From Methylobacterium variabile (GTDB lineage Bacteria; Pseudomonadota; Alphaproteobacteria; Rhizobiales; Beijerinckiaceae), in the NCBI RefSeq assembly GCF_001043975.1, contig NZ_LABY01000017.1, positions 1 through 64,000 of the forward strand: a stretch of DNA of 64,000 nucleotides, in the 5' to 3' direction. Of this stretch, positions 8,014 through 15,951 are shown in pieces. A program made the translations under genes and the position numbers. The notes under the pieces are model-generated. The model did not search any database and had not been told where the DNA came from. It worked only from the letters and a program-made list of their open reading frames with translations. The number at the start of each line of letters is the position of its first letter. The stretch's first letter is position 1.

Positions 8014-8685
8014 GTGCAGACCCGACGCGAGATCCTGCGCAGCCTGACGATCGCCGGCCTCCTGGCGGCGGCCGCCCAGGCGATGCCGCTGCCGGCCGCG
8101 GCCCAGAGCGCCGCCGCGCCGGCGGCCGAGGCCGGGGAGGGCGACCCGGCGGTGGCCACCGTGCGGCGCATGACGGAGGCTCTCGAGGCCGCCCTGAAGG
8201 CCGGCGACGTACGCGCCCGGGCCGAGATCCTGTCCGGACCGATGCAGCAGAACTTCGACCTGCCGGCGATGCTGCGCCTGGGCGTCGGCACGCGCTGGAA
8301 GGAGATCCCGGCCGACAAGCAGGAGGCCCTGACCGCCGCCTTCGGGCCCTACCTGACCGCGACCTACGCCACGCGGCTCAGCGCCGCCGCCGGCAGCAAG
8401 TTCGCGATCGACCCGAAGAGCGAGGCGCGCGGCAACGGCCGCATCGTGCACGTCACCGTGACCGACGGCAGCGGCGACACCTCCCCGGTCGACTACGTGC
8501 TGAACGCCGAGAACCGGATCACCGACGTCTACCTCCAGGGCACGGTGAGCGAGGCCGGCACCCTGCGCACCGGCTTCTCCGAGCCGCTGCAGGAGGGCGG
8601 GCCGGACGGCCTGCTGGCCCACCTGCGCAAGTCCACCGAGACGATGCTGGCGGCCCCGCCGCCGAAGGCGGCGCCTAAGCCCTGA
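8014..8685 (+). CDS. hpnM: hopanoid-associated periplasmic protein HpnM (MlaC-like)
   Basis: This is a 223-residue exported protein resembling MlaC/Ttg2D phospholipid-carrier proteins, annotated as HpnM when found in hopanoid clusters. A twin-arginine motif (TRREILRSL) precedes a hydrophobic Ala/Leu stretch and an AAAQS cleavage region, suggesting Tat export. I prefer the GTG at 8014, since AAAGGAGA at 7998-8005 is well spaced from it. An ATG at 7993 overlaps the end of hpnL and would add seven residues. By analogy it may carry hopanoids or other lipids across the periplasm. Confidence 0.85.
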   Translation: MQTRREILRSLTIAGLLAAAAQAMPLPAAAQSAAAPAAEAGEGDPAVATVRRMTEALEAALKAGDVRARAEILSGPMQQNFDLPAMLRLGVGTRWKEIPADKQEALTAAFGPYLTATYATRLSAAAGSKFAIDPKSEARGNGRIVHVTVTDGSGDTSPVDYVLNAENRITDVYLQGTVSEAGTLRTGFSEPLQEGGPDGLLAHLRKSTETMLAAPPPKAAPKP

Positions 8686-8803
8686 GCCGGATCACGGTGC
8701 CGGCGACAACCGGGCACGAACGATCCGTCCGTAGCATCAGAGCCATAAGACAGCCCGCCGCGCCCCGCGCGGCCAACTCCTCCCAGGGATCGTGCGTTTC
8801 GCC

Positions 8804-9988
8804 ATGGACTGGACCTGGATCTCCACCCTGCTGATCATCCTGGCGCTCGCGGGATGCGTGTACGGCCTGACCACGGCCTGGCTCGCCGGGCGCCTCGCCC
8901 GGCGCCCGGTGCCGCACCTGGCCGCGCAGGCGCCGCGCCCCTCGGTGACCGTGCTCAAGCCGCTCTGCGGCGACGAGCCGAACCTGCACCAGAACCTCAC
9001 CACCTTCTGCACCCAGGCCTATGCGGGCGCCGTGCAGGTGATCTTCGGGGTGCAGACCGCGACCGACCCGGCGATCGCGGTGGTGCACCGGCTGCAGGCC
9101 GAGCACCCGTCCCTGCGCATCGACCTGGTGATCGACGCCCGCCAGCACGGCGCGAACCGCAAGGTCTCGAACCTCATCAACATGGCGGGCCTGATCGCCC
9201 ACGAGATCGTGGTGCTGGCCGACAGCGACATGGTGGTGGCGCCCGACTACCTCGAGCGGATCGTCGCCGAGCTGGCGCAGCCCGGCGTCGCCGGCGTCAC
9301 CTGCCTCTACCACGGCGTGCCGGCCAACCGGGGCGTGTGGGCCCACCTCTCGGCGCTCGCCATCGACACCCAGTTCCTGCCCAACGTGCTGATGGGCACG
9401 GGCTTGGGCCTCGCCGATCCGTGCTTCGGCTCGACCATCGCGTTCCGCACCGAGCTCCTGCCCAGCATCGGCGGCTTCGAGGCGATCCGCGACGACCTCG
9501 CCGACGACTACGCCCTCGGGGCGGCGCTCCGGGCACAGGGCGGCATCGTGGCGATCCCGAGCTTCACCATCGGGCATACCTGCGTCGACACCTCGCTTGC
9601 CGGGCTGTGGCGGCACGAGACCCGCTGGAACCGCACCATCCGCAACCTCGATCCGGTCGGCTACGCCGGCACCCTGGTCACCCACGCCTTCCCGCTGGCG
9701 CTCATCGCCGCGCTGCTGCCCGGCTCGGGCGTCACCGCCCTGGCGGCGGCGGCCCTGGCGCTGGCCTGCCGCATCGTGCTGTGCGTGCGGATCGAGCGGG
9801 CCTTCGGCCTCGAGCCGCACCCCTACTGGCTGCTGCCGATCCGCGACCTCCTGTCCTTCGCCGGCTTCGCTTGGTGCTTCGTATCCGGCGCCGTGACTTG
9901 GAAAGGTCATGATTATCGGGTCGTTGCGGACGGCACGCTGATCCCCGAGCCCGGCCTCGCCCGCGAGTCCGGCGCTCCCTCGACCTGA
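8804..9988 (+). CDS. hpnI: hopanoid glycosyltransferase HpnI
   Basis: This is a membrane glycosyltransferase of the GT2/GT21 (ceramide-glucosyltransferase-like) type. The N-terminal transmembrane helix is followed by SVTVLKPLCG, the nucleotide-sugar DSD motif in LADSDMVV, a D-D pair in DDLADDY and the R-x-x-R-W processivity motif (RHETRW). C-terminal hydrophobic helices follow. HpnI is known to add N-acetylglucosamine to bacteriohopanetetrol as the first step towards the cyclitol ether headgroup. A GTG at 8792 is an alternative start, but its spacing to AGGGA (8785-8789) is too short. It lies between hpnM and hpnJ. Confidence 0.9.
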   Translation: MDWTWISTLLIILALAGCVYGLTTAWLAGRLARRPVPHLAAQAPRPSVTVLKPLCGDEPNLHQNLTTFCTQAYAGAVQVIFGVQTATDPAIAVVHRLQAEHPSLRIDLVIDARQHGANRKVSNLINMAGLIAHEIVVLADSDMVVAPDYLERIVAELAQPGVAGVTCLYHGVPANRGVWAHLSALAIDTQFLPNVLMGTGLGLADPCFGSTIAFRTELLPSIGGFEAIRDDLADDYALGAALRAQGGIVAIPSFTIGHTCVDTSLAGLWRHETRWNRTIRNLDPVGYAGTLVTHAFPLALIAALLPGSGVTALAAAALALACRIVLCVRIERAFGLEPHPYWLLPIRDLLSFAGFAWCFVSGAVTWKGHDYRVVADGTLIPEPGLARESGAPST

Positions 9989-10000
9989 CGACACGACATC

Positions 10001-10060
10001 GGCCGTTCGACGGCCTCATCGGCCGCGCAGGCGGCCTCACGGCCGCTCTGGCGGCCCCTC
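10001..10060. repeat. array of three 20-bp hairpin-forming units
   Basis: Three consecutive 20-bp units begin at 10001, 10021 and 10041, each starting GGCCG and ending in a C-rich TCAT/TCAC/CCTC linker. Each unit is self-complementary. The first pairs GGCCG with CGGCC around TTCGA; the second and third pair GGCCGC with GCGGCC around GCAG and TCTG. The array fills most of the 88-bp gap between hpnI and hpnJ and would give three consecutive stem-loops in a shared transcript. Confidence 0.85.
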
Positions 10061-10076
10061 CTCAGAGACGACCCCG

Positions 10077-11516
10077 ATGATGCGGACCCTCTTCCTCCAG
10101 GCCCCCACCTTCGACGGCTTCGACGGCGGCGCCGGCTCGCGCTACCAGGCCAAGCGCGAGATCAAGTCGTTCTGGTACCCGACCTGGCTCGCCCAGCCGG
10201 CGGCCCTGGTGCCGAACTCCAAGCTGATCGACGCGCCACCGCACGACATCAAGCTGCCGGAGATCGTGGCCCAGGCCAACGACTTCGACCTCGTGGTGCT
10301 GCACACCTCGGTGCCGTCGTTCAAGTCGGACGTGAAGACGATCGAGGCGCTGAAGGCGGCGAACCCGAAGCTGATCGCCGGCCTGATCGGCGCCAAGGTC
10401 GCGGTGGACGCCGCCGGCTCGATGGCCCAGGCCCCGGTGGTCGATTTCTGCGCCCGCAACGAGTTCGACTTCACCGTCAAGGAGGTCGCCGAGGGCGTGC
10501 CGATGGCGGAGATCAAGGGTCTCTCGTACCGGAACGCCGACGGCGTCGTGGTCCACAACCCGGACCGCGAGATCATGACCGACATGGACCAGCTGCCGTT
10601 CGTGACCTCGGTCTACAAGCGCGACCTCGAGATGGAGAAGTACTTCATCGGGTACCTGAAGCACCCCTACATCTCGTTCTATTCCGGCCGGGGCTGCAAG
10701 TCGCGCTGCACCTTCTGCCTGTGGCCGCAGACGGTCGGCGGCCACACCTACCGCACCCGCTCGGTCGCGCACGTGATCGAGGAGATCAAGTACTGCCTGA
10801 AGGAATTCCCGCAGACCAAGGAATTCTTCTTCGACGACGACACCTTCACGGACAACCTCCCGCGCGCGGAGGAGATCGCCCGCGAACTCGGCAAGCTCGG
10901 CGTGACCTGGTCGTGCAACGCCAAGGCCAACGTGCCGCGCGAGACCCTGAAGGTCCTGAAGGAGAACGGCCTGCGCCTGCTCCTGGTCGGCTACGAGTCC
11001 GGCAACCAGCAGATCCTGCACAACATCAAGAAGGGCATGCGGGTCGAGGTCGCGGAGAAGTTCACCAAGGACTGCCACGAGCTCGGCATCGCGATCCACG
11101 GCACCTTCATCCTCGGCCTGCCGGGCGAGACCAAGGAGACGATCCAGGAGACGATCGCCTTCGCCAAGCGGATCAACCCGCACACCATCCAGGTCTCCCT
11201 CGCCGCGCCGTATCCTGGCACCTTCCTGTACAAGCAGGCGGTGGAGAACGGCTGGCTCGACAAGGACAACGCCGAGCTGGTCGACGAGAACGGCGTGCAG
11301 ATCGCGCCGCTGCACTACCCGCACCTGTCCCACACCGAGATCTTCAATTCGGTGGAGGAGTTCTACAAGAAGTTCTACTTCCGCGCCCCGAAGATCGCCT
11401 CGATCGTCAGCGAGATGGTGCGCTCGCCCGACATGATGAAGCGGCGCCTGCGCGAGGGCGTCGAGTTCTGGCACTTCCTGCGCGAGCGCCAGGGCGTCGC
11501 CAAGAAGGCCGCGTAA
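10077..11516 (+). CDS. hpnJ: hopanoid biosynthesis radical SAM protein HpnJ
   Basis: This is a 479-residue radical S-adenosylmethionine enzyme. An N-terminal B12-binding-like region (about residues 1-170) precedes the radical SAM core with Cys207, Cys211 and Cys214 in C-x3-C-x2-C (GRGCKSRCTFC). A conserved GLPGE segment follows later in the barrel. HpnJ is required to make bacteriohopanetetrol cyclitol ether, acting after HpnI and HpnK on the sugar headgroup. Two adjacent ATG codons (10077 and 10080) can start it; no strong ribosome binding site is seen. The codon usage is strongly optimised, suggesting good expression. Confidence 0.92.
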   Translation: MMRTLFLQAPTFDGFDGGAGSRYQAKREIKSFWYPTWLAQPAALVPNSKLIDAPPHDIKLPEIVAQANDFDLVVLHTSVPSFKSDVKTIEALKAANPKLIAGLIGAKVAVDAAGSMAQAPVVDFCARNEFDFTVKEVAEGVPMAEIKGLSYRNADGVVVHNPDREIMTDMDQLPFVTSVYKRDLEMEKYFIGYLKHPYISFYSGRGCKSRCTFCLWPQTVGGHTYRTRSVAHVIEEIKYCLKEFPQTKEFFFDDDTFTDNLPRAEEIARELGKLGVTWSCNAKANVPRETLKVLKENGLRLLLVGYESGNQQILHNIKKGMRVEVAEKFTKDCHELGIAIHGTFILGLPGETKETIQETIAFAKRINPHTIQVSLAAPYPGTFLYKQAVENGWLDKDNAELVDENGVQIAPLHYPHLSHTEIFNSVEEFYKKFYFRAPKIASIVSEMVRSPDMMKRRLREGVEFWHFLRERQGVAKKAA

Positions 11517-11816
11517 GCGCCGCCTCATCACCGCATCGTCACGACGGCCGGGCTCGCGCCCGGTCGTTCTCGTCCGGCCCCCCTCGACAGGGGCGCCCCG
11601 CCTCGTGCTACGTCACGCAACGGCAGACCCGTGCCGCGCGATGCCCGCCAGGGCACGGCCAGCGGTGATCAGTCCGCCTCAGGCAGCCAGTCAGGATAGC
11701 CCAACCCCGCCCTCCGGCGCCGGCCTCCGGGCAGCCAGGATCGGACCCTGCGGGCTACGGGCCCCCGTTCGGTCCCCGCGGCGGGGTGTGTTTCAAGCCA
11801 GACGGAGCAGAAGAGA
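11517..11816. other. intergenic region between hpnJ and the SPFH gene
   Basis: This 300-bp gap holds a stem-loop at 11541-11567 (ACGA, then CCGGGC, pairing with GCCCGG, then TCGT, with a GG bulge) just after hpnJ, but only a weak T-rich tail (TCTCGT). It may attenuate transcription into the SPFH gene. No small gene is convincing in the rest. Confidence 0.4.
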
Positions 11817-12593
11817 ATGCCGCCGACCGGCCTCGGCCTCATGAGCGTCGCGCTCTGCGTCCTGGTGCTGGCCATCCTGTGGCGGCAGGTCGGACGGATG
11901 AGCCGAACCATCCACGAGTGGGAGCAGGGCCTGCTCTACGTCGACGGCCGCTTCGCCGGGGTGCTCGGCCCGGGCCGCTCCCGCACCCTGGGCCGGAGCG
12001 ACCGCCTCGTGGTGACGCTGCCGCGCGGCTTGAGCTTCGAGAACCTCTTCGCCCTCAAGGTCACGAGCGCCGACCGCCTGCTCTACCGGGTCTCGGCGAC
12101 GATCGCCTTCGAGATCGTCGATCCGCGCGCCGCCCACGCGGGCAACTATCGCGAGGCCCTCAAGCTCGCCGTTACCGACGCGTTGGTGCACGCCGCCGCC
12201 CGCAGCGTCGAGGCGATGCTGGCCGACCGGCCGGGGCTCGGGGCGGCGCTCGCGAGCGATGTCCCGCAGCCGGTCGCGGGCTGCCGGCTCGCGTCGATCA
12301 CGGTCACCGCCCTCACCCTGCCGCCGGATCCGCGGCGCCTCTACGTCGAGGTCGAGCGCGCCCGCCTCGAATCCCAGGCCGCCCTGGAGCGCGCCCGCGG
12401 CGAGCAGGCGGCCCTGCGCTCCCTCGCCAATGCCGCCCGGATGCTCAAGGGCAATCCCGAGCTGATGAACCTGCGCCTGATCCAGGCGCTCTCCCCCTCC
12501 GGCGGCAAGGGCGGCGCGACGCTGGTGCTCGGCCGCGACGCCCTGGTGGCCGCGAGGCCGGGGGATGCCGCCACGATGGAGCAGGACAGCTGA
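11817..12593 (+). CDS. SPFH/Band 7 (slipin-like) membrane protein in the hopanoid cluster
   Basis: This is a 258-residue membrane-anchored SPFH protein. One transmembrane helix (about residues 7-21) is followed by a Band 7 domain (WEQGLLYVDGRFAGVLGPGR onward) and a helical, probably coiled-coil tail rich in Glu, Arg and Ala (about 178-215). The tail ends with NPELMNLRLIQAL, the C-terminal motif of slipins and stomatins. Such proteins oligomerise at membrane microdomains. The ATG follows GGAG at 11803-11806. The stop is 2 bp before the hpnK start, so the two are almost certainly cotranslated. A role in organising hopanoid-rich membrane is inferred from context only. Confidence 0.85.
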   Translation: MPPTGLGLMSVALCVLVLAILWRQVGRMSRTIHEWEQGLLYVDGRFAGVLGPGRSRTLGRSDRLVVTLPRGLSFENLFALKVTSADRLLYRVSATIAFEIVDPRAAHAGNYREALKLAVTDALVHAAARSVEAMLADRPGLGAALASDVPQPVAGCRLASITVTALTLPPDPRRLYVEVERARLESQAALERARGEQAALRSLANAARMLKGNPELMNLRLIQALSPSGGKGGATLVLGRDALVAARPGDAATMEQDS

Positions 12594-12595
12594 CG

Positions 12596-13471
12596 ATGCC
12601 GGCATCGGAGAAGCGCCTCGTCGTCACCTCGGACGATTTCGGCCTCTCGCCGCAGGTGAACGAGGCGGTGGAGCGGGCCCACCGCGACGGCATCCTCACC
12701 GCGGCGAGCCTGATGGTGTCGGCACCGGCCGCCGCCGACGCGGTGGCGCGGGCCCGCGCCCTGCCGTCCTTGAGGGTGGGCCTGCACCTCGTGATGGTGG
12801 AGGCGTGGCCGACCCTGCCGGCGTCGGAACTTCCGGACCTCACCGACGGCGCCGGGCTGATGCGGGCCGACCAGGCGCGGCTCGGGCTCGACCTGGCCCT
12901 GAGGTCCGGCGCCCGGCGCCAGCTCGCCGCCGAGATCCGGGCGCAGTTCGAGGCCTTCCGGGCGACCGGGCTGCCCCTCGACCACGTCAACGCGCACAAG
13001 CACTTCCACGTCCACCCGATCATCGCCGGGATGGTGCTGGCGATCGGGCGCGATTACGGGATGCGGGCGATCCGGGTGCCGCGGGAATCGCGAGACACCT
13101 TGCGCCTCGCCGAGCCCGGCGCGAAGCCGGGACTCGCCCTCGACACCGCCCCCTGGGCGGCGCTGCTCGGCGCCCGGGCGCGGCGGTCGGGCGTCCTCAC
13201 CCCCGATCGTGTGCTCGGCCTCGCCTGGTCGGGCGCCATGACCCCGGCCCGGGTCGCGGGCCTGCTGCGCCACCTGCCGGACGGGCTGACCGAGCTCTAC
13301 CTGCACCCCGCCACCGCCGGCGGCTTCCCGGGCGAGGCGCTAGGCTACGCCTACGCGGCGGAGCTCGACGCCCTGGTGGCGCCGGAGAGCCGGTCCGCGC
13401 TGGCGGCCTCCGGCGCACGGCTCGGGGGCTTCTCGGATTTCCTGAACGACCGGCACCGGTCATTGACCTGA
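12596..13471 (+). CDS. hpnK: hopanoid deacetylase HpnK (YdjC/ChbG family)
   Basis: This 291-residue protein belongs to the YdjC/ChbG carbohydrate-deacetylase family. The metal-binding acidic pair lies in TSDDFG (residues 11-16), and the histidine motif HKHFHVHP supplies the other ligands; both appear intact. HpnK is known to remove the acetyl group from the N-acetylglucosaminyl hopanoid made by HpnI, giving glucosaminyl-bacteriohopanetetrol. The ATG at 12596 lies 2 bp after the SPFH stop. The gene ends convergently to a small secreted-protein gene at 13566. Confidence 0.92.
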   Translation: MPASEKRLVVTSDDFGLSPQVNEAVERAHRDGILTAASLMVSAPAAADAVARARALPSLRVGLHLVMVEAWPTLPASELPDLTDGAGLMRADQARLGLDLALRSGARRQLAAEIRAQFEAFRATGLPLDHVNAHKHFHVHPIIAGMVLAIGRDYGMRAIRVPRESRDTLRLAEPGAKPGLALDTAPWAALLGARARRSGVLTPDRVLGLAWSGAMTPARVAGLLRHLPDGLTELYLHPATAGGFPGEALGYAYAAELDALVAPESRSALAASGARLGGFSDFLNDRHRSLT

Positions 13472-13565
13472 CTATCGAGCGGCCGGCCAGTCAGTGCCGA
13501 GACGGTCACCGGTTCGGCTGCGAAAACGATGCAGGATTCGCCCGCCAGCGCGACTCGGCTCAGCC

Positions 13566-13931
13566 TCAGCTTCTCCACTGGAACGTCGCCCACCGGGTGC
13601 AGGTCGATCGTGCTCCGAAGCCGCCGCGGTCACAGGCCTGGACGCTGTAGGTTCCGCGCCGTCCGGGCTCCTGGTCGAAGGAGTATCCTCCCCGGATCTC
13701 GATCTGTGCACCCGGATTGGTCTTGAAGTTGAAGTGCGTGGTCCGCGACAATCGGCTGCCCACGGAGATCCGCACCCGGCCGCCGTAATACTTGGACGAC
13801 CCGCAGACGCCGTTGCTGCACTCTCTCGGAACAGTCACGACGGGCTGTGCTTGTGCGTGACCAAGGGACGAGACGACGAAACCACCCGAGACGACGGCCA
13901 GGGCGCAACCGGCCATGATCACTCTCTTCAC
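13566..13931 (-). CDS. small exported protein, unknown function
   Basis: This is a 121-residue protein with a clear Sec signal peptide (basic start, hydrophobic residues 5-25, AQAQ cleavage region). The mature part is about 90 residues with four cysteines, suggesting disulfide bonds, and Arg/Gly-rich beta-like segments. I recognise no family. An AGGAGAC precedes the ATG. It is read against the hopanoid genes, and the flanking sequence upstream (13940-14010) is unusually AT-rich for this window, consistent with its own promoter there. Confidence 0.6.
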   Translation of the reverse strand: MKRVIMAGCALAVVSGGFVVSSLGHAQAQPVVTVPRECSNGVCGSSKYYGGRVRISVGSRLSRTTHFNFKTNPGAQIEIRGGYSFDQEPGRRGTYSVQACDRGGFGARSTCTRWATFQWRS

Positions 13932-14202
13932 GACCCGTCTCCTTGCAAACCATTATCGATGGTCGATATTGCCGCTTGTCGGACGGGCGGTATGTTACAA
14001 AATGTTTCTTCCCAAGATCATCATCCATTTGAAGGAATGATGTACGCCTCGACTCTTCGATCTTGGGGGCGGGCCTCCGGCCCGTGACCGGAGGGAGGAT
14101 CCGCACGCCTGCGGTCTGCCCAGGCAGCCCGAGCCCCGCGGCGGCCCGTTCCCGAGACGCGGGGGGGCCTACGGGCGCCGGGGGCGTACCGGGAGCCGGA
14201 GC

Positions 14203-15678
14203 TCAATGCCCCGAGGACAGCGCCGCCCCCGGCTTGTCGTGGGTGGCGAGCCGCTCGACCATCGTGGCCGAGGCCGCGTTGAGGCCGGTGATCTCCACGG
14301 CCAAGCCGTGGTGGCGGAACTTCAGGACGATGCGGTCGAGGGCGCTGACGGCGGTGATGTCCCAGAAATGCGCCGCCGTGAGGTCGATCACCACGCGGTC
14401 CAGGTCCTCCTCGCGGAAGTCGAAGGCGGCGTGGAAGGCCTCGGCCGTGGCGAAGAAGATCTGGCCGGTGACCCGGTAGGTGCGGGTGCCGGCCTCGCGC
14501 GCGGAGGCGACGGCGAAGAAGCGGGTGACCTTGTGGGCGAAGAACAGCCCGCTCAAGCCCACGCCGAACAGCACGCCCTTGGCGAGGTCGTGGGTGGCGA
14601 CCACGACCGCGACGGTGCCGAGCATCACGATGCTGGACGTGGTCGGGTGGGTGACCAGGGTGCGGATCGAGCGCCACTGGAAGGTGTTGATCGACACCAT
14701 GATCATCACCGCGACGAGGGCCGCCATCGGGATCTGCGCCACGTAGGGGCCGAGCACCACGATCAGGAACAGCAGGAAGGCGCCGGCCCACAGGGTCGAG
14801 AGCCGGCCGCGGCCGCCCGACGAGACGTTGATCACCGACTGGCCGATCATCGCGCAGCCGGCCATGCCGCCGAACAGGCCGGCGGTGATGTTGGCCAGCC
14901 CCTGGCCGGCGCATTCGCGGTTCTTGTTCGAGGTGGTGTCGGTGCGCTCGTCGATGATCGCCGCGGTCATCAGGCTCTCGAGCAGGCCGACCATGGCGAG
15001 GGTGAGGGCGTAGGGCAGGATGATGCGCAGGGTCTCGAGGGTGAGCGGCACTTGCGGCAGGGCGAAGCTCGGCAACTCGCTCGGCAGCGCCCCCATGTCG
15101 CCGACGGTGCGGATGCCGAGGCCGAGGCTCATCGAGACGGCGGTGAACAGCACGATGGTGACGAGCGCCGAGGGCACCGCCTTCGTCAGGTAGGGCAGGC
15201 CGTAGATCAGCGCGAGGCCGGCGGCCGTCATCGCGTAGACCACCGGGCCGCGGCCGATGAGCTCCGGCATCTGGGCGAGGAAGATCAGGATCGCGAGCGC
15301 GTTGACGAAGCCGGTAACGACCGAGCGCGAGACGAAGCGCATCAGGTTGCCGAGCTTGAACGCGCCGGCGGCGATCTGGATCAGGCCGGTCAGGATCGTG
15401 GCGGCGAAGAGGTGGCCGAGGCCGTGCTCCTTCACCAGCGTGGTCATCACCAGGGCCATCGCGCCGGTCGCGGCCGAGATCATCGCCGGGCGCCCGCCCG
15501 CGATCGCGGTCACGACCGCGATGCAGAACGAGGCGTAGAGGCCGACCTTCGGGTCGACGCCGGCGATGATCGAGAACGCGATTGCCTCAGGGATCAGGGC
15601 GAGGGCGACGACGGTGCCGGCCAGGAGTTCGCGCGTGACGTCGGGCGCCCATTCGCGCCGCAGGCGGACGAGGTTCAT
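14203..15678 (-). CDS. SulP family anion transporter with STAS domain
   Basis: This is a 491-residue SulP/SLC26-type permease. Residues 1-380 hold about a dozen hydrophobic segments with the family N-terminal region ([16 protein letters not shown]) and [19 protein letters not shown]. The C-terminal 100 residues form a cytoplasmic STAS domain ([17 protein letters not shown]). Members carry sulfate, bicarbonate or dicarboxylates; the substrate is not evident here. It sits inside the hopanoid region between hpnK and hpnN, but nothing in the sequence ties it to hopanoids. Its start is separated from hpnN by a hairpin terminator belonging to hpnN. Confidence 0.92.
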   Translation of the reverse strand: MNLVRLRREWAPDVTRELLAGTVVALALIPEAIAFSIIAGVDPKVGLYASFCIAVVTAIAGGRPAMISAATGAMALVMTTLVKEHGLGHLFAATILTGLIQIAAGAFKLGNLMRFVSRSVVTGFVNALAILIFLAQMPELIGRGPVVYAMTAAGLALIYGLPYLTKAVPSALVTIVLFTAVSMSLGLGIRTVGDMGALPSELPSFALPQVPLTLETLRIILPYALTLAMVGLLESLMTAAIIDERTDTTSNKNRECAGQGLANITAGLFGGMAGCAMIGQSVINVSSGGRGRLSTLWAGAFLLFLIVVLGPYVAQIPMAALVAVMIMVSINTFQWRSIRTLVTHPTTSSIVMLGTVAVVVATHDLAKGVLFGVGLSGLFFAHKVTRFFAVASAREAGTRTYRVTGQIFFATAEAFHAAFDFREEDLDRVVIDLTAAHFWDITAVSALDRIVLKFRHHGLAVEITGLNAASATMVERLATHDKPGAALSSGH

Positions 15679-15892
15679 GGGAGAGGAGCTTTCGGAGAGG
15701 CGCCCAGGCGGGGAGGGCGCGCGAGGAGAACCCGCCGATCGAATCGGGCGGGCAGGAGAGCGGAAATGGGAGAGGGATGCGGGAGAGCGGGCGCTACGGC
15801 GGCGTGGGCCGCGAGACCGGTATGGCTCGATCCTGCATCATGCCCGGTGCCTTAGCACGGGGCCTCGCTGCGCCGCAACAGGGCGGGCGACG

Positions 15893-15924
15893 AAAAAGCC
15901 CCGCCCCCTCGGCGAGGGCGGGGC
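15893..15924 (-). terminator. rho-independent terminator of hpnN
   Basis: Read on the minus strand, a 9-bp perfect GC stem (GCCCCGCCC pairing with GGGCGGGGC; 15898-15906 with 15916-15924) is followed by TTTTT (15897-15893). It begins about 28 bp after the hpnN stop codon, the expected place for an intrinsic terminator, and would insulate the downstream sulP gene. Confidence 0.85.
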
Positions 15925-15951
15925 TGCTTGGCCAATGGTCCGGCCCGGATG

